Shown: in pieces, positions 18,079-27,473 of the stretch | Layout: every line of letters begins with the position of its first letter | Position numbering within the stretch: position 1 is the stretch's first letter | Assembly: GCA_023382935.1 (NCBI GenBank) | Contig: JAHDXL010000008.1 | Coordinates: forward strand, 1 to 64,000 | Direction of reading: 5' to 3' | Length of the DNA: 64,000 bases | DNA from: Phycisphaerales bacterium | GTDB taxonomy: Bacteria > Planctomycetota > Phycisphaerae > Phycisphaerales > UBA1924 | Made by a program: the position numbers and the translations under genes | The notes under the pieces: model-generated | Told to the model about the DNA's origin: nothing | The model's input: only the letters and a program-made list of their open reading frames with translations | Database searches by the model: none

Positions 18079-18252
18079 TCGCGCACCCACACGCCGGCGC
18101 CCCGCGCTCCCCGCGGGCGTAGTCCCGCGCTGGTCGAGTGGTCCCTCCGGGCCGAACACTTTTGATCGCAAACTCCGGTCTCCGGGTTGTGCGCCCTCGG
18201 GCAGACTCGGTAGTCTGTGGCTCCGCATCGATCACACGTGCGTGGAGCAATC

Positions 18253-20793
18253 ATGGACCCGGACCGACCAGATGCCTCTGATCGCAGCCCGCAGACCACG
18301 CCGCGCTATCGCGAAGTCACCGTGGCCGCGATGGTCTTCGGCGTCGCGTTTGGTCTGGTGATGAACGCCGCCATCACCTACGCGGGACTTAAGATCGGCT
18401 TTACCATCGGGGGCTCGGCCATCGCCGCGGTGCTCGGCTTTGGTGTGCTGCGCGGGTTGCTTCGGAAAGGCACCATTCTCGAAACCAACGTCGCGCAGAC
18501 GGTCGCCTCGGCTGTCAATACCTCGAATTCCGGCGTCATCTTCACGGTGCCGGTCCTGCTGCTCTTCGGCTACACGCTGGACTGGAAGAGCCTCGACTTC
18601 TGGCTCATCACGCTGGCCTGTGTCGCCGGCGCCATGCTTGGCACCGCGTTCATCATTCCGTTGCGCAAGCAGATGATCGACATTGAGCGGCTGCGCTTTC
18701 CCAGTGCCACGGGCGTGGCGACCATCCTCAAGTCGCCGGGCGCCGGCATCAGGAAGACCATCGTCCTCGTTGCCGGCATCGTCTCGGGCGCGCTGATCTA
18801 CCTTCCCGCCGGCCTGCCCGCCATCCGGCTGACCGTTCCTCTCGAGTCGATCGAGCACCTCGAGCAGAGGTCGGTGGCGGACCTGGCCGCCGTGGCGGCG
18901 GGTTCTTCCGCCGGGGCCATGCTGGCGATGGATGGGCTTGACAAGTTGGTGTACGCTGAGCGCGTCTCTCTCGCCGCCGCACAGACGACGCGCGATCTGG
19001 CATCGTGGATCAGGGCCGGGCGGGCGCCCGAAGACGTGGTGCAGCGGGCGGCGATCGCGGCCGAACGGCGAGCCCTGCGCGATCAACTCGACGAAAGGAT
19101 CGATCTGCTCGCGGTTCGCCCGGTCGACCCGGCGCTCAAGCCGCAGATCGCCGAACTGAAGTCTCGCTTGGCCGACGCCGAGCAGCGTTTGGCCGATTCC
19201 CCCGGCAAGGCCTACTCGCCCGAGGTGCTGCTGGCAGTGCATCGCATCGTGGCAGAGGGGCATTCCTGGGCCGAACTGGTCAACGTGGAACTCGGCTGGG
19301 CTTCCAGGCCACTGCCCGGCTACGCCGACCTGCAATGGCGGCTCGGTCGCGACGCGGGTCCGGGGCAATCGCTCGACGGGCGCATCGATCGCGATGCCAA
19401 CGGGCGGGCCGACTTGGCCCTGACCGACGATCGCTTGCACGCGGGGCGTCTGCTCGGCCTGCCCGATCAGTGGCAACTGATCTTTGCGATCGCACCCTTT
19501 GCGCTCGGGGCGGGGTTCATCACGGGCAGGCCGGGGCTGATGGTACTTGCCGGCGGCATTCTCGCGTACTTCGTCATCAATCCGTTCGTTTACTGGGCCG
19601 GATACCTGCCGCCCGGCACATCGGCGTACGCGGCGCCGCAGATGTCCTTCGAACTGTTCAACCGCCCGCTGGGCATCGGGCTGCTGCTGGGCGGGGCGAT
19701 CATGGGCGTGATGGCGGCGTTGCCAGCCATCGCGGCAGCGCTCAAGTCGATCGGCTCGGCCAAGGTCGGCGGACGCGAGGAACTGGGCCTGGCGCCGCTG
19801 GCAGTTGCCATTGTCGGCGCGGTCATCCTGCTCTTCTTTGCCGCCGACTTCACCGGGAACAAGCCGCTGAACGAGGGCGGACTGTGTCCGGTGACGCAGT
19901 CGGAAGTAACAGCCGAGGCCGAGCCGGCGCAATACAAGGGCTATCTCATCCACTTTGAAAGCCCGCAGGCGAGGCAGACCTGGGAAACCGACTGGTCGAG
20001 CGCCGCCAAGGACAAGTTCCTGGCTGCATACAACGCCAAGCCGGGATGGCTGGCCTCGCTCAGCCCGCACGCGCGGGCGCTGATCATCGCGGTGGTCGGC
20101 TGCGTGTGGATCTGGTTCACCGGGCTCATCATCGCCCAGTGCACGGGCATGACCGACTGGTCTCCCATTTCCGGCATGGCGCTGCTCACCGTCGTGCTGG
20201 TGCTGTTGATGGCCGGCACGGGCGCGGTGGTCGGCGCCGTGCTCATTGGCGCGGCCCTCTGCGTCGCGGTCACGCTGGCCGCCGACATGATGGCCGACCT
20301 CAAGACCGGGCACCTGGTCGGCGCCCGCCCGCGGCGGCAGCAGATCGCCGAGATGTCCGTCGTGTGGATCGGTCCGGTCGTGTGCATGTTCACCCTCGTC
20401 CTCATCGCGCAGGTGAACCTGAACCAGTACGGCGTGGCGATGGGCCCCGGCACACCCACGACCGCGCCGCAGGCCCAGGCGCTCCAGGCGGTCATCACCG
20501 GCGTGCAGGGAGGCATGATGCCCTACGCCCTCTACGGCGTCGGCGCGCTGCTCGGCGTGCTGCTCGGGCTCGGCTCCTTCGCCGGGTTGGGAGTGCTGGT
20601 CGGTCTATCCATGTACCTGCCGTTCTATTACATCTCCACCTACGGCATCGGATGTGTGACCAACATGGTGCTCGGCGCGATCAAGGGACGCCGCTTCTGC
20701 GAGGAGTGGGGCGTCCCCTTCGCGGCCGGCCTGATCGTCGGCGAGTCGATCCTCGCCCTGCTCATCAACGCCATCGTGCTCGCCACCGGCTGA
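18253..20793 (+). CDS. OPT-family oligopeptide transporter
   Basis: An 846-residue polytopic membrane protein. The N-terminal block, YAGLKIGFTIGGSAIAAVLGFG and then NTSNSGVIFTVPVLLLFG, is typical of the bacterial OPT superfamily, which takes up peptides or metal-chelate conjugates. About a dozen hydrophobic segments are visible. A large soluble stretch (about 215-400), rich in charged residues (EQRSVADLAAV, LDERIDLLAVRPVDPALKP), interrupts the membrane core, and a second soluble loop lies at about 545-605. These make it longer than the usual 650-700. ATG at 18253 follows GGAG by five bases. The next gene begins 10 bases after its stop and is probably co-transcribed. Confidence 0.88.
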   Translation: MDPDRPDASDRSPQTTPRYREVTVAAMVFGVAFGLVMNAAITYAGLKIGFTIGGSAIAAVLGFGVLRGLLRKGTILETNVAQTVASAVNTSNSGVIFTVPVLLLFGYTLDWKSLDFWLITLACVAGAMLGTAFIIPLRKQMIDIERLRFPSATGVATILKSPGAGIRKTIVLVAGIVSGALIYLPAGLPAIRLTVPLESIEHLEQRSVADLAAVAAGSSAGAMLAMDGLDKLVYAERVSLAAAQTTRDLASWIRAGRAPEDVVQRAAIAAERRALRDQLDERIDLLAVRPVDPALKPQIAELKSRLADAEQRLADSPGKAYSPEVLLAVHRIVAEGHSWAELVNVELGWASRPLPGYADLQWRLGRDAGPGQSLDGRIDRDANGRADLALTDDRLHAGRLLGLPDQWQLIFAIAPFALGAGFITGRPGLMVLAGGILAYFVINPFVYWAGYLPPGTSAYAAPQMSFELFNRPLGIGLLLGGAIMGVMAALPAIAAALKSIGSAKVGGREELGLAPLAVAIVGAVILLFFAADFTGNKPLNEGGLCPVTQSEVTAEAEPAQYKGYLIHFESPQARQTWETDWSSAAKDKFLAAYNAKPGWLASLSPHARALIIAVVGCVWIWFTGLIIAQCTGMTDWSPISGMALLTVVLVLLMAGTGAVVGAVLIGAALCVAVTLAADMMADLKTGHLVGARPRRQQIAEMSVVWIGPVVCMFTLVLIAQVNLNQYGVAMGPGTPTTAPQAQALQAVITGVQGGMMPYALYGVGALLGVLLGLGSFAGLGVLVGLSMYLPFYYISTYGIGCVTNMVLGAIKGRRFCEEWGVPFAAGLIVGESILALLINAIVLATG

Positions 20794-20803
20794 AAGGAAA
20801 GCC

Positions 20804-21580
20804 ATGCGACTGATCGGCAACATGCTGGTGTGGACCTGTCTGGCGATCGGACTGATCGCGGCGACTTCGTTCTATGCATGGCCTGTCGGCGCCGATGCGT
20901 CTGCCGACGCCCGCTTCGAGTTGGGGCGCGGCGACGACGGATCGCCGCGATTGGCTGAACTGCTGCGTGACGTGAAAACGAAGGATGGGCGGGTGGTCGT
21001 CAAGGCCGACGCGCCTCTCGATCCGCCGACGCTGGCGGTCATCCGAGCAGCAGGCGCCGGGCGCGTCATCATCAAGCATCCGGCCGGCGCCGTCGGCGTG
21101 TTGGTGGGCAACTGGACGGGCAAGTGGGTCTTCCTTCTTGCCATGGGAGGGCTGGTGACCGGGGCGCTATTCATTCGCAGCAGCGCCCGCAAGGCCGTCG
21201 AGCAGACCCAGGGCGTGCATACCTCCGCCCGTGCGGAGGATCTCGCACTGAAAATGCGAGATGAAGTGGGCGCGTTGCGGGCGAAGGTGCCCGGCTTGCC
21301 CGACGATGCTGCCCGCCTCCAGGCAATCCTTGAGCAACTCGGCGAGGTGCAGGCTGTGCTCGTCCCTGCGTTTGTCGAAACACGAGCGACGGTGGTGGCG
21401 CAGCGCGGAGTGGGGGGCTTCGCCCGCGTCATGGATCTCTTCGCCGCAGCGGAGCGGAAAATCAACCGTGCCTGGTCGGCCGCGGCCGACGGCGTGCTGC
21501 ACGAGTCTTTGACCGCCCTCGACCAGGCCGCAGTCGCCTGCGATCAACTGGTGCGGGGCGTGTCACCCGGTTCGGGCTGA
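20804..21580 (+). CDS. Membrane protein of unknown function
   Basis: A 258-residue protein with two hydrophobic segments (about 7-26 and 103-120) separated by a soluble region of about 75 residues, then a long helical, Ala/Glu/Arg-rich C-terminal half (about 125-255) that looks coiled-coil. AAAGGAAA precedes the ATG by three bases. It directly follows the OPT transporter gene, so it may assist or regulate that transporter; this is inference from position only. I do not recognise the family. Confidence 0.6.
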   Translation: MRLIGNMLVWTCLAIGLIAATSFYAWPVGADASADARFELGRGDDGSPRLAELLRDVKTKDGRVVVKADAPLDPPTLAVIRAAGAGRVIIKHPAGAVGVLVGNWTGKWVFLLAMGGLVTGALFIRSSARKAVEQTQGVHTSARAEDLALKMRDEVGALRAKVPGLPDDAARLQAILEQLGEVQAVLVPAFVETRATVVAQRGVGGFARVMDLFAAAERKINRAWSAAADGVLHESLTALDQAAVACDQLVRGVSPGSG

Positions 21581-21615
21581 CCGCGCCGGGTGCAAGGCTG
21601 AACCTAGACTTTCGC

Positions 21616-23127
21616 ATGAGCACCCACATCGCGATCGTGGCGTCGTTCGTCCTTGGTCTGGCCGCTTCTGCCTTCGGAACGCCGCCCGTGCCTGTTGATC
21701 CGTCTGACCGCGACGCTTCGAACCCGCGCAACGTCCGGTGGAGCGGGCCGGTGATCGAGTGGGTCGGCATCACGCCCCGCGCGCCGGTGCGCGAACTGGG
21801 TGACAAGCCCCGTGCTCCAGAAGCGGAAGAAGCCAAACTCGAGATTGTTTTGCGCAACGCCGGCGACGGGGACACGGGAATCATGCTCATCCTCGGGCTG
21901 CCCGGCCTTCCCGAGGGCCTTCCTGTCGCATCGTTGGCACCCGGCCAGCGACAGACCGTCGAGGTGGCGATGAAGACTGCCGCCATTCCCTATGGCAGGT
22001 CGCTCACGCTGGCCGGCGCGATCGATTCGCCCACGGACACGCCGGACGTGTACGACCAGTTCCCGATGCACGGACCCGACGCACATCGCATCGCGCTGGT
22101 TGCCAGCGAAGAGTCGTGGAAGGACGGCGACGAGCGATTCGGCTCGATGGTCCGTCGCTTCCGCAAGAGTCTGGAGGATCTGGAAGCCCTCTACGACGTG
22201 CAGGAAGTGCCCGGCATCCCGATGGGTGACGAATCGCGCCCGGTCATCACCGATCGTTTCCGCATCGAGCATGTGGAGACCTTTGACCCCGCGGCCGGCA
22301 CGCCTGCACTGTTCTCCCAACACCCCGAGTTCGACCTGGTGATCGCGGTGAACGAAGGCGGCCCGCTCTGCTGCTTCTGGCTCAATGACGGCGACAGCCT
22401 CAACTACCACTCGATCGGGCACAACTTCCTGAGCGATCGGGGCGGGGCCGAGAAGCGCGGCATCTGGTCGAACTGGGGCGAGCAGGCCCTGTGGCACGAG
22501 ATTTTCCACTATCGCGGCGTGCCCGACTTCTACATCTACAACGTGCCCGCCGGAAGCCTGCCCGGACGCTCGCCCGAGGGCTGGAAACTCGGCTCCTCAC
22601 CGAGCACGGCCTACCTCTCGCGGGAAATCATGAACGATACGTACACCGCGCCCGAGGTGTCCTGGCTCACCGCCACCATCGCCAACAGCAAGAAGGGCGC
22701 CGCGCGCGTCGGCGCGTGCGAGAACCCCGAGCAGCCGTTCGGGCACATGTGGCAGTGGGTTCCGAAGGAACTGACCATTCAGATCGAGCCGGGCGAGGAC
22801 GCGTCGGTCGAGGGTGTGCGCGTGTACCGCGCCAGGCCAGGGCAGGGACGCGACGGGCGAGTGCAGCGGATTACAGAGGACGCCGAGCCGATCGCGGCGT
22901 CCACGGGTTCGTCCGTGCTGCTCGAAGGCGACTACATGAACTCAAGGGCGCGGCGCAACGAGCGGGCGCTGTGGGTGCTGGTGGAGGCTGACGTGAGGGC
23001 CGGCGGCGCGATGGAGCGGCGGTGGACAATTCTGACGCTGCTCGAGTTGAACGAAGCCTTCGCCCGGGGGTCGAAAGAGGCGTGGATTTTCCGCGTCCAG
23101 GCTTCCGACCTGCGCAAGGCCGAGTGA
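21616..23127 (+). CDS. Secreted protein with HExxH motif
   Basis: A 503-residue exported protein. The signal peptide is at about 1-20 (ending ASAFG). Residues 294-298 read HEIFH within EQALWHEIFHYRGVPDFY, the zinc-metallopeptidase HExxH pattern. The surrounding region (LNYHSIGHNFLSDRGGAEKR) is His- and Gly-rich. The first 150 residues look like a beta domain and the last 120 also look beta-rich. It is probably a secreted zinc hydrolase of unknown substrate; I cannot name the family. The start ATG at 21616 lies 35 bases after the preceding gene on the same strand. Confidence 0.6.
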   Translation: MSTHIAIVASFVLGLAASAFGTPPVPVDPSDRDASNPRNVRWSGPVIEWVGITPRAPVRELGDKPRAPEAEEAKLEIVLRNAGDGDTGIMLILGLPGLPEGLPVASLAPGQRQTVEVAMKTAAIPYGRSLTLAGAIDSPTDTPDVYDQFPMHGPDAHRIALVASEESWKDGDERFGSMVRRFRKSLEDLEALYDVQEVPGIPMGDESRPVITDRFRIEHVETFDPAAGTPALFSQHPEFDLVIAVNEGGPLCCFWLNDGDSLNYHSIGHNFLSDRGGAEKRGIWSNWGEQALWHEIFHYRGVPDFYIYNVPAGSLPGRSPEGWKLGSSPSTAYLSREIMNDTYTAPEVSWLTATIANSKKGAARVGACENPEQPFGHMWQWVPKELTIQIEPGEDASVEGVRVYRARPGQGRDGRVQRITEDAEPIAASTGSSVLLEGDYMNSRARRNERALWVLVEADVRAGGAMERRWTILTLLELNEAFARGSKEAWIFRVQASDLRKAE

Positions 23128-23229
23128 TGTCGAGTCGGTTGAAAACAGGCGTTCACGCAACAATCACGGTTCGATCGGAACAGGTGTGGAACCGATCCCG
23201 TGCGGGCGTGCAAACAAGCCACCTGATCG

Positions 23230-24576
23230 TCAGGGACACGGGTTTCCAAGCAGCATGTCCATGACGCAGCGATCTTCCGAATTGACCACACCGTCGCCGT
23301 TCATGTCCGCACGCGGGTCGCGCGCATACCAGTAACTGGAGAAGAGGCGCTGGTCCAAGAACCCGACCTGCCCGTCGTCGTCAAAGTCGCCTAGGACGGG
23401 GTACGGAAGTGTGGTCATGGAGCGTCGCAGCAAACTCTTGTCGATCTCCTGGTCGATCCAGTATGCGTAGCAATCGACCACGCAGGGGGACTGGTTGAAA
23501 ACGAGAGAGTTCATGTAGCCTGAGATGACGGCCAGGGTGTTCTGCAGCGTCGGATCGACACCGTCCTCGACGAGGTATCGATTATCATCGCACGATGCCT
23601 GGTTGTAGATCTTGATGGACAGCAGCGGACAGATGCGGAAGTAGTTACCTTCGGCATCACGCACCGGCTCGTACACTGACCACAACAGCGGATCGACGTT
23701 GGCACAGCCGGAATCCGGATCCCACGGCGAGCCGCCGCACGACCCATACTCGATCTGCGGGCCTCGCGTGAGTGCCCGCACCGTCACGTTGATCATCCCA
23801 AGATAGCGGGCCGAGCAACTGCGGATGGGAGTGCCGCCCGAGCACGACTGCACCTGGTCGTTGGGCGACCAGCCGCTGAACACCACGGGGCAGAGGTAAT
23901 CGACGTTGCGCAGCCAGTCGCGCGGGTCGGCCGCCTTGAGTTTGAAGAAGGCTATCTTGCGAACGAGTTCAGCCGAGGAGTTCCCGTTGCGCCGCCCGCG
24001 AATGACGCCGAACAAGCCGATTTTCGAGCCAGGGAATCCACGTCGCGTCAGGTCGGCGCACTTTCCATACTGGGCCATGATTGCATCCACCAGAACGTGG
24101 CCGCTCATTCCCAGGACGGTCGTGTATCGGTAATGATCGAGCAGGTTATCAGGGTGGGCGACCAGTTGGTTGCCCTCGATGTCCATGATGATCATGCCAC
24201 TGAACGCACTTTCGGGCACATAGTTGTAATACTGCCCGCTGTCCGCGTCGTAACCGACCTGGTAGTCGTTGGGGAACCGCGAGGCCACGAAGTTGTTCAT
24301 GGCCTGCGACAACTGCTCATCGGTGCGCGTCAGGAAGTCTTCGAGCGAATACGACACATGGTCCGGCGTGCCTGCGGCGTAGACGCTTCCTCCGATGAGA
24401 AATGCATCGGTGCGAAGCAGCCCGTACATCTCGAGATTCTCCGAGAGCGGGATACCCTGCTGGGCGATCAGCACCGTCGAGCCCATCGCGCGCTTGGTGG
24501 TGTATTCGCATTGGGCGTGAGCACCGCCGGACAGAACCGCGGCCGACAGACTGGCCGCATACAAAGGCAAACGCAT
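23230..24576 (-). CDS. Secreted protein with C-terminal dockerin-like loops
   Basis: A 448-residue exported protein. The signal peptide (about 1-21) ends in GAHAQ, and GGAGGAGAG is an excellent ribosome site before the ATG at 24576. The body (22-390) is Cys- and Tyr-rich, with no family that I recognise. The last 55 residues hold two dockerin-type calcium loops, DFDDDGQVGFLDQ and DMNGDGVVNSEDR, the usual ending of planctomycete secreted proteins. The dockerin-like end may bind a cohesin-like partner or anchor the protein at the surface. It converges with the plus-strand gene ending at 23127. Confidence 0.72.
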   Translation of the reverse strand: MRLPLYAASLSAAVLSGGAHAQCEYTTKRAMGSTVLIAQQGIPLSENLEMYGLLRTDAFLIGGSVYAAGTPDHVSYSLEDFLTRTDEQLSQAMNNFVASRFPNDYQVGYDADSGQYYNYVPESAFSGMIIMDIEGNQLVAHPDNLLDHYRYTTVLGMSGHVLVDAIMAQYGKCADLTRRGFPGSKIGLFGVIRGRRNGNSSAELVRKIAFFKLKAADPRDWLRNVDYLCPVVFSGWSPNDQVQSCSGGTPIRSCSARYLGMINVTVRALTRGPQIEYGSCGGSPWDPDSGCANVDPLLWSVYEPVRDAEGNYFRICPLLSIKIYNQASCDDNRYLVEDGVDPTLQNTLAVISGYMNSLVFNQSPCVVDCYAYWIDQEIDKSLLRRSMTTLPYPVLGDFDDDGQVGFLDQRLFSSYWYARDPRADMNGDGVVNSEDRCVMDMLLGNPCP

Positions 24577-24708
24577 CTCAGGCTCTCCTCCGGGCTTTTT
24601 CCCTGCAATACATCTGTGCTCTGGGAGATATGAGGGGGTCATGCTAACGCAAACAGAGGTTTGTGTCCAGAGGCCTTGAATCGGGGGGGCTGGTCGCCCA
24701 GATTTCAA

Positions 24709-26199
24709 TCAACGGCTCTTCTTGCGTCGCTCCTTGACTTTCGGCTGCCGCGCCACCGTCGATCCCTTGCCCGCAAACGCGCCGAGCCCGGGCAACATGT
24801 CCGCCATCGTGCCCGATCGCTGCAATTGCTTGACCGCATCGACCTTCGCCCGTGCGTTCATCCCGGCCATCTGCCTGGTCAACTTGCTGATGGCCTCGAA
24901 CTGCTTGACCAGGCCGCCCACTTCTTCGACCTTCGTGCCGCTTCCCCCGGCGACGCGTCGACGACGCGACGGGTTGATCATCGCCGGCTTGCGCCGTTCC
25001 TCCGGCGTCATCGAGTGGATCATCGCCTCGGTTCGATCCAACTGTCCCTCGTCGATGTGCGCATCCTTGAGCATCGGGCCCAGCCCCGGCAGCAGCCCGA
25101 GCAACTGCTTCATCGGGCCCATCCGCCGCATCGTCCGCAACTGCTTGAGGAAGTCGTCCAGCGTCATCTCACCCCTGGCCATCTTGGCTTCGAGTTCGGC
25201 AGCCTCTTCCTCGCTCACCTCCTGCTGGGCCTTCTCGACCAGGCTGACCACGTCGCCCATGCCCAGCACGCGTCCGGCCATGCGCTCGGCGTGAAACTCC
25301 TCGATCGCCTCCAGTTTCTCACCCACCCCGATGAACCGGATCTTCGCGCCCGTCACTTCCTTGACCGACAGCGCCGCGCCACCGCGGGTGTCTGAGTCAA
25401 ACTTGGTCAGGATGATCCCGTCGACCTCCAGTTTCTCGTGAAAGGCCTTGGCGCTGTTCACCGCGTCCTGCCCGGTCATCGCGTCGACCACCAGGAACAC
25501 ATGGTGCGGGCTGAGCGCCCGTTGCACGGAGCGCAGTTCTCCCATCAGTTCATCATTGACGTGCAGCCGCCCGGCCGTGTCGAGGATGAGCACCTCGACC
25601 CCCAGCCTCCGCGCCTCCTTCAGCGCGTTCTGACACACGCTGACCGCGACACCGACCGCCTTCCCGTAGGCGGCGCACTTGTCGGGTTCTCCGTAGAAGT
25701 GAACGCCGGCGCTGCCCGGAAGTTCGTCACGCACCTGGGCGGCCACGGTCTGCAACTGCTCCACGGCCGCGGGGCGCTGCAGGTCGGCCGCCGCCACCAT
25801 CACCGACCTCCCCCGTTTCTTTAGATAGGCCGCCAGTTTGCCGCAGGTGGTGGTCTTTCCGGAGCCTTGGAGCCCACACATCATCACGACGGTGGGTCCT
25901 TGGCTGATCTTCATGATCCCCGCGGGCTCCTCGCCTCCGCCGAGCAGGTCCACCAGCCGCCTGTGGACGATGCCGATCATCTCCTGCCCGGGCTTGAGGC
26001 TCTTGGTGACCTCCTGCCCCAGCGCGTCCTTGACGACCTGGTCGCAGAAGCGGTCGACGACGGCGCGATGCACGTCGGCCTCGAGTAGGGCCGTGCGCAC
26101 CTCCTCCATCGCCTCGCGGACGTTGGACTCGGAAATGGTCCCCTGACCGGAAAGCCTACGGAAGACCCCGTGAAACCCTTCGCTGATGCGTTCGAACAT
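24709..26199 (-). CDS. ffh: Signal recognition particle protein Ffh
   Basis: The SRP GTPase that binds signal sequences of nascent membrane proteins and 4.5S RNA. The protein is 496 residues. The N domain is at 1-95 and the G domain holds the P-loop GLQGSGKTT at 109-117, followed by DLQRPAAVEQL, DTAGR and TKFD. The C-terminal M domain is Met-rich (MGPMKQLLGLLPGLGPM) with the RNA-contact motif SRRRRVAGGSGT. The frame is open to 26358, but the ATG at 26199 starts the canonical MFERISEGF. The 4.5S RNA gene was not seen nearby. It is divergent from the epimerase gene. Confidence 0.96.
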   Translation of the reverse strand: MFERISEGFHGVFRRLSGQGTISESNVREAMEEVRTALLEADVHRAVVDRFCDQVVKDALGQEVTKSLKPGQEMIGIVHRRLVDLLGGGEEPAGIMKISQGPTVVMMCGLQGSGKTTTCGKLAAYLKKRGRSVMVAAADLQRPAAVEQLQTVAAQVRDELPGSAGVHFYGEPDKCAAYGKAVGVAVSVCQNALKEARRLGVEVLILDTAGRLHVNDELMGELRSVQRALSPHHVFLVVDAMTGQDAVNSAKAFHEKLEVDGIILTKFDSDTRGGAALSVKEVTGAKIRFIGVGEKLEAIEEFHAERMAGRVLGMGDVVSLVEKAQQEVSEEEAAELEAKMARGEMTLDDFLKQLRTMRRMGPMKQLLGLLPGLGPMLKDAHIDEGQLDRTEAMIHSMTPEERRKPAMINPSRRRRVAGGSGTKVEEVGGLVKQFEAISKLTRQMAGMNARAKVDAVKQLQRSGTMADMLPGLGAFAGKGSTVARQPKVKERRKKSR

Positions 26200-26351
26200 G
26201 ACGTCCCTCGGCCTTGGCCGGGGCTTGACCGCAGGACAATAGGCCATTCGACGCCGCCTCCGGCCTGTCGATGGACCCGGCAGCGCGACTGCCCCACACA
26301 TTGGGGATGACTTGCCTGCCGCTCCGAAGGGTGGGCCTCGGCGCGACAAGA

Positions 26352-26380
26352 TTGACAAACCGGCCGCCCGGATCTAGCCT
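26352..26380 (+). promoter_or_regulatory. Putative sigma-70-type promoter of the epimerase gene
   Basis: A perfect -35 box TTGACA at 26352-26357 is followed, after 17 bases, by TAGCCT at 26375-26380 as a weak -10. It lies 37 bases before the GTG start at 26417, which would leave a short leader. The -10 matches the consensus at only three of six positions, so the call is tentative. Confidence 0.45.
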
Positions 26381-26416
26381 CGAACTTCATTCCCACCGAC
26401 ACCTGGAGGGTTTTCC

Positions 26417-27421
26417 GTGGACATCGCCGGGAAAAAGGTCATGGTCATTGGCGGCGCCGGGCTCGTCGGCAGCCACGTCGTCGACGAGTTGCTCAAGACC
26501 GACGTCCGTGAGGTTGTCATCTACGACAACTTCTTCCGCGGCTCCTACGACAACCTCTCCGAGGCTCTGACCGACCCGCGCGTGACCATCTCGCCCCACG
26601 GTGGCGACATCCTTCACACCGACATCCTCAACCGGGCGATGGAGGGCGTTGACGGCGTGTTTCACCTGGCTGCTCTGTGGATCCTCCAGTGCCACGAGTA
26701 CCCCGAGACCGCCTTCGAGGTCAACGTCCGTGGCACCTTCAACGTCATCATGGCCGCCATCCGCAACAAGGTGAAGCGCGTGGTCTACTCCTCGTCGGCA
26801 TCGGTCTACGGCGACGCGGTCGAACTCCCGATGACCGAGGACCACCCCTACAACAACGACACCTTCTACGGCGCCAGCAAGATCGCCGGCGAGCACTTCT
26901 TCAAGAGCCTCGGAAAGCGCTACGGGCTCGACTGGGTCGGGCTGCGCTACATGAATGTCTATGGGCCGCGACAGGATTACAAGGGCGCCTACATCGCCGT
27001 CATGCACAAGATCCTCGACCGCATCGAGCGCGGGCAGAGCCCCGTGGTTTTTGGCGACGGCAGCCAGCAGTACGACTTTGTTCACGTCAGCGACGTGGCC
27101 CGCGCCAACGTGCTGGCGATGCAGTCCAGCGTGGGCGGTAGAAACTACAACGTCGGACGCGGCATCGGCACGAGTATCAAGGATCTGACTGAACTGCTGC
27201 TCAGCCTCACCGGAAGCGACCTTCCGATCAAGTATGAGCCGGCGGGCCTGACCTTCGTGACCAATCGCATCGGGTGCCCCAAGGCGGCCGAACGCGACCT
27301 CGGCTTCCGCTGGACGGTGGGCCTGGAAGAAGGCATGCGGAGTTTGATCGAGTGGCGCCGCAGCCACGAAGAGGCTCTGCAGGCCAGGCAACGGGCCACA
27401 GGCGGCATCTTGGCTTCGTGA
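26417..27421 (+). CDS. NAD-dependent epimerase/dehydratase (UDP-sugar type)
   Basis: An extended short-chain dehydrogenase of 334 residues. The nucleotide-binding GGAGLVG is at 12-18, the Ser triad around 126-128 (YSSSASVYG), and the catalytic Tyr151-xxx-Lys155 (YGASK). This is the pattern of UDP-glucose/UDP-glucuronate epimerases and related NDP-sugar dehydratases; the exact sugar cannot be read. GTG at 26417 follows a GGAGGG site. It is the first gene of a plus-strand run with asnB and the ABC-like gene, so it may supply an activated sugar to a glycan pathway. Confidence 0.9.
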   Translation: MDIAGKKVMVIGGAGLVGSHVVDELLKTDVREVVIYDNFFRGSYDNLSEALTDPRVTISPHGGDILHTDILNRAMEGVDGVFHLAALWILQCHEYPETAFEVNVRGTFNVIMAAIRNKVKRVVYSSSASVYGDAVELPMTEDHPYNNDTFYGASKIAGEHFFKSLGKRYGLDWVGLRYMNVYGPRQDYKGAYIAVMHKILDRIERGQSPVVFGDGSQQYDFVHVSDVARANVLAMQSSVGGRNYNVGRGIGTSIKDLTELLLSLTGSDLPIKYEPAGLTFVTNRIGCPKAAERDLGFRWTVGLEEGMRSLIEWRRSHEEALQARQRATGGILAS

Positions 27422-27473
27422 GATCCGGGCTTCCTGATGCGTCGGCCGCCCGGGCGCGGGCGAAGGAGGCTAC

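Noticed and set aside
18232-20313. A 693-residue open frame antisense to the OPT gene
   Set aside because: His/Arg/Gly-rich shadow without domains.
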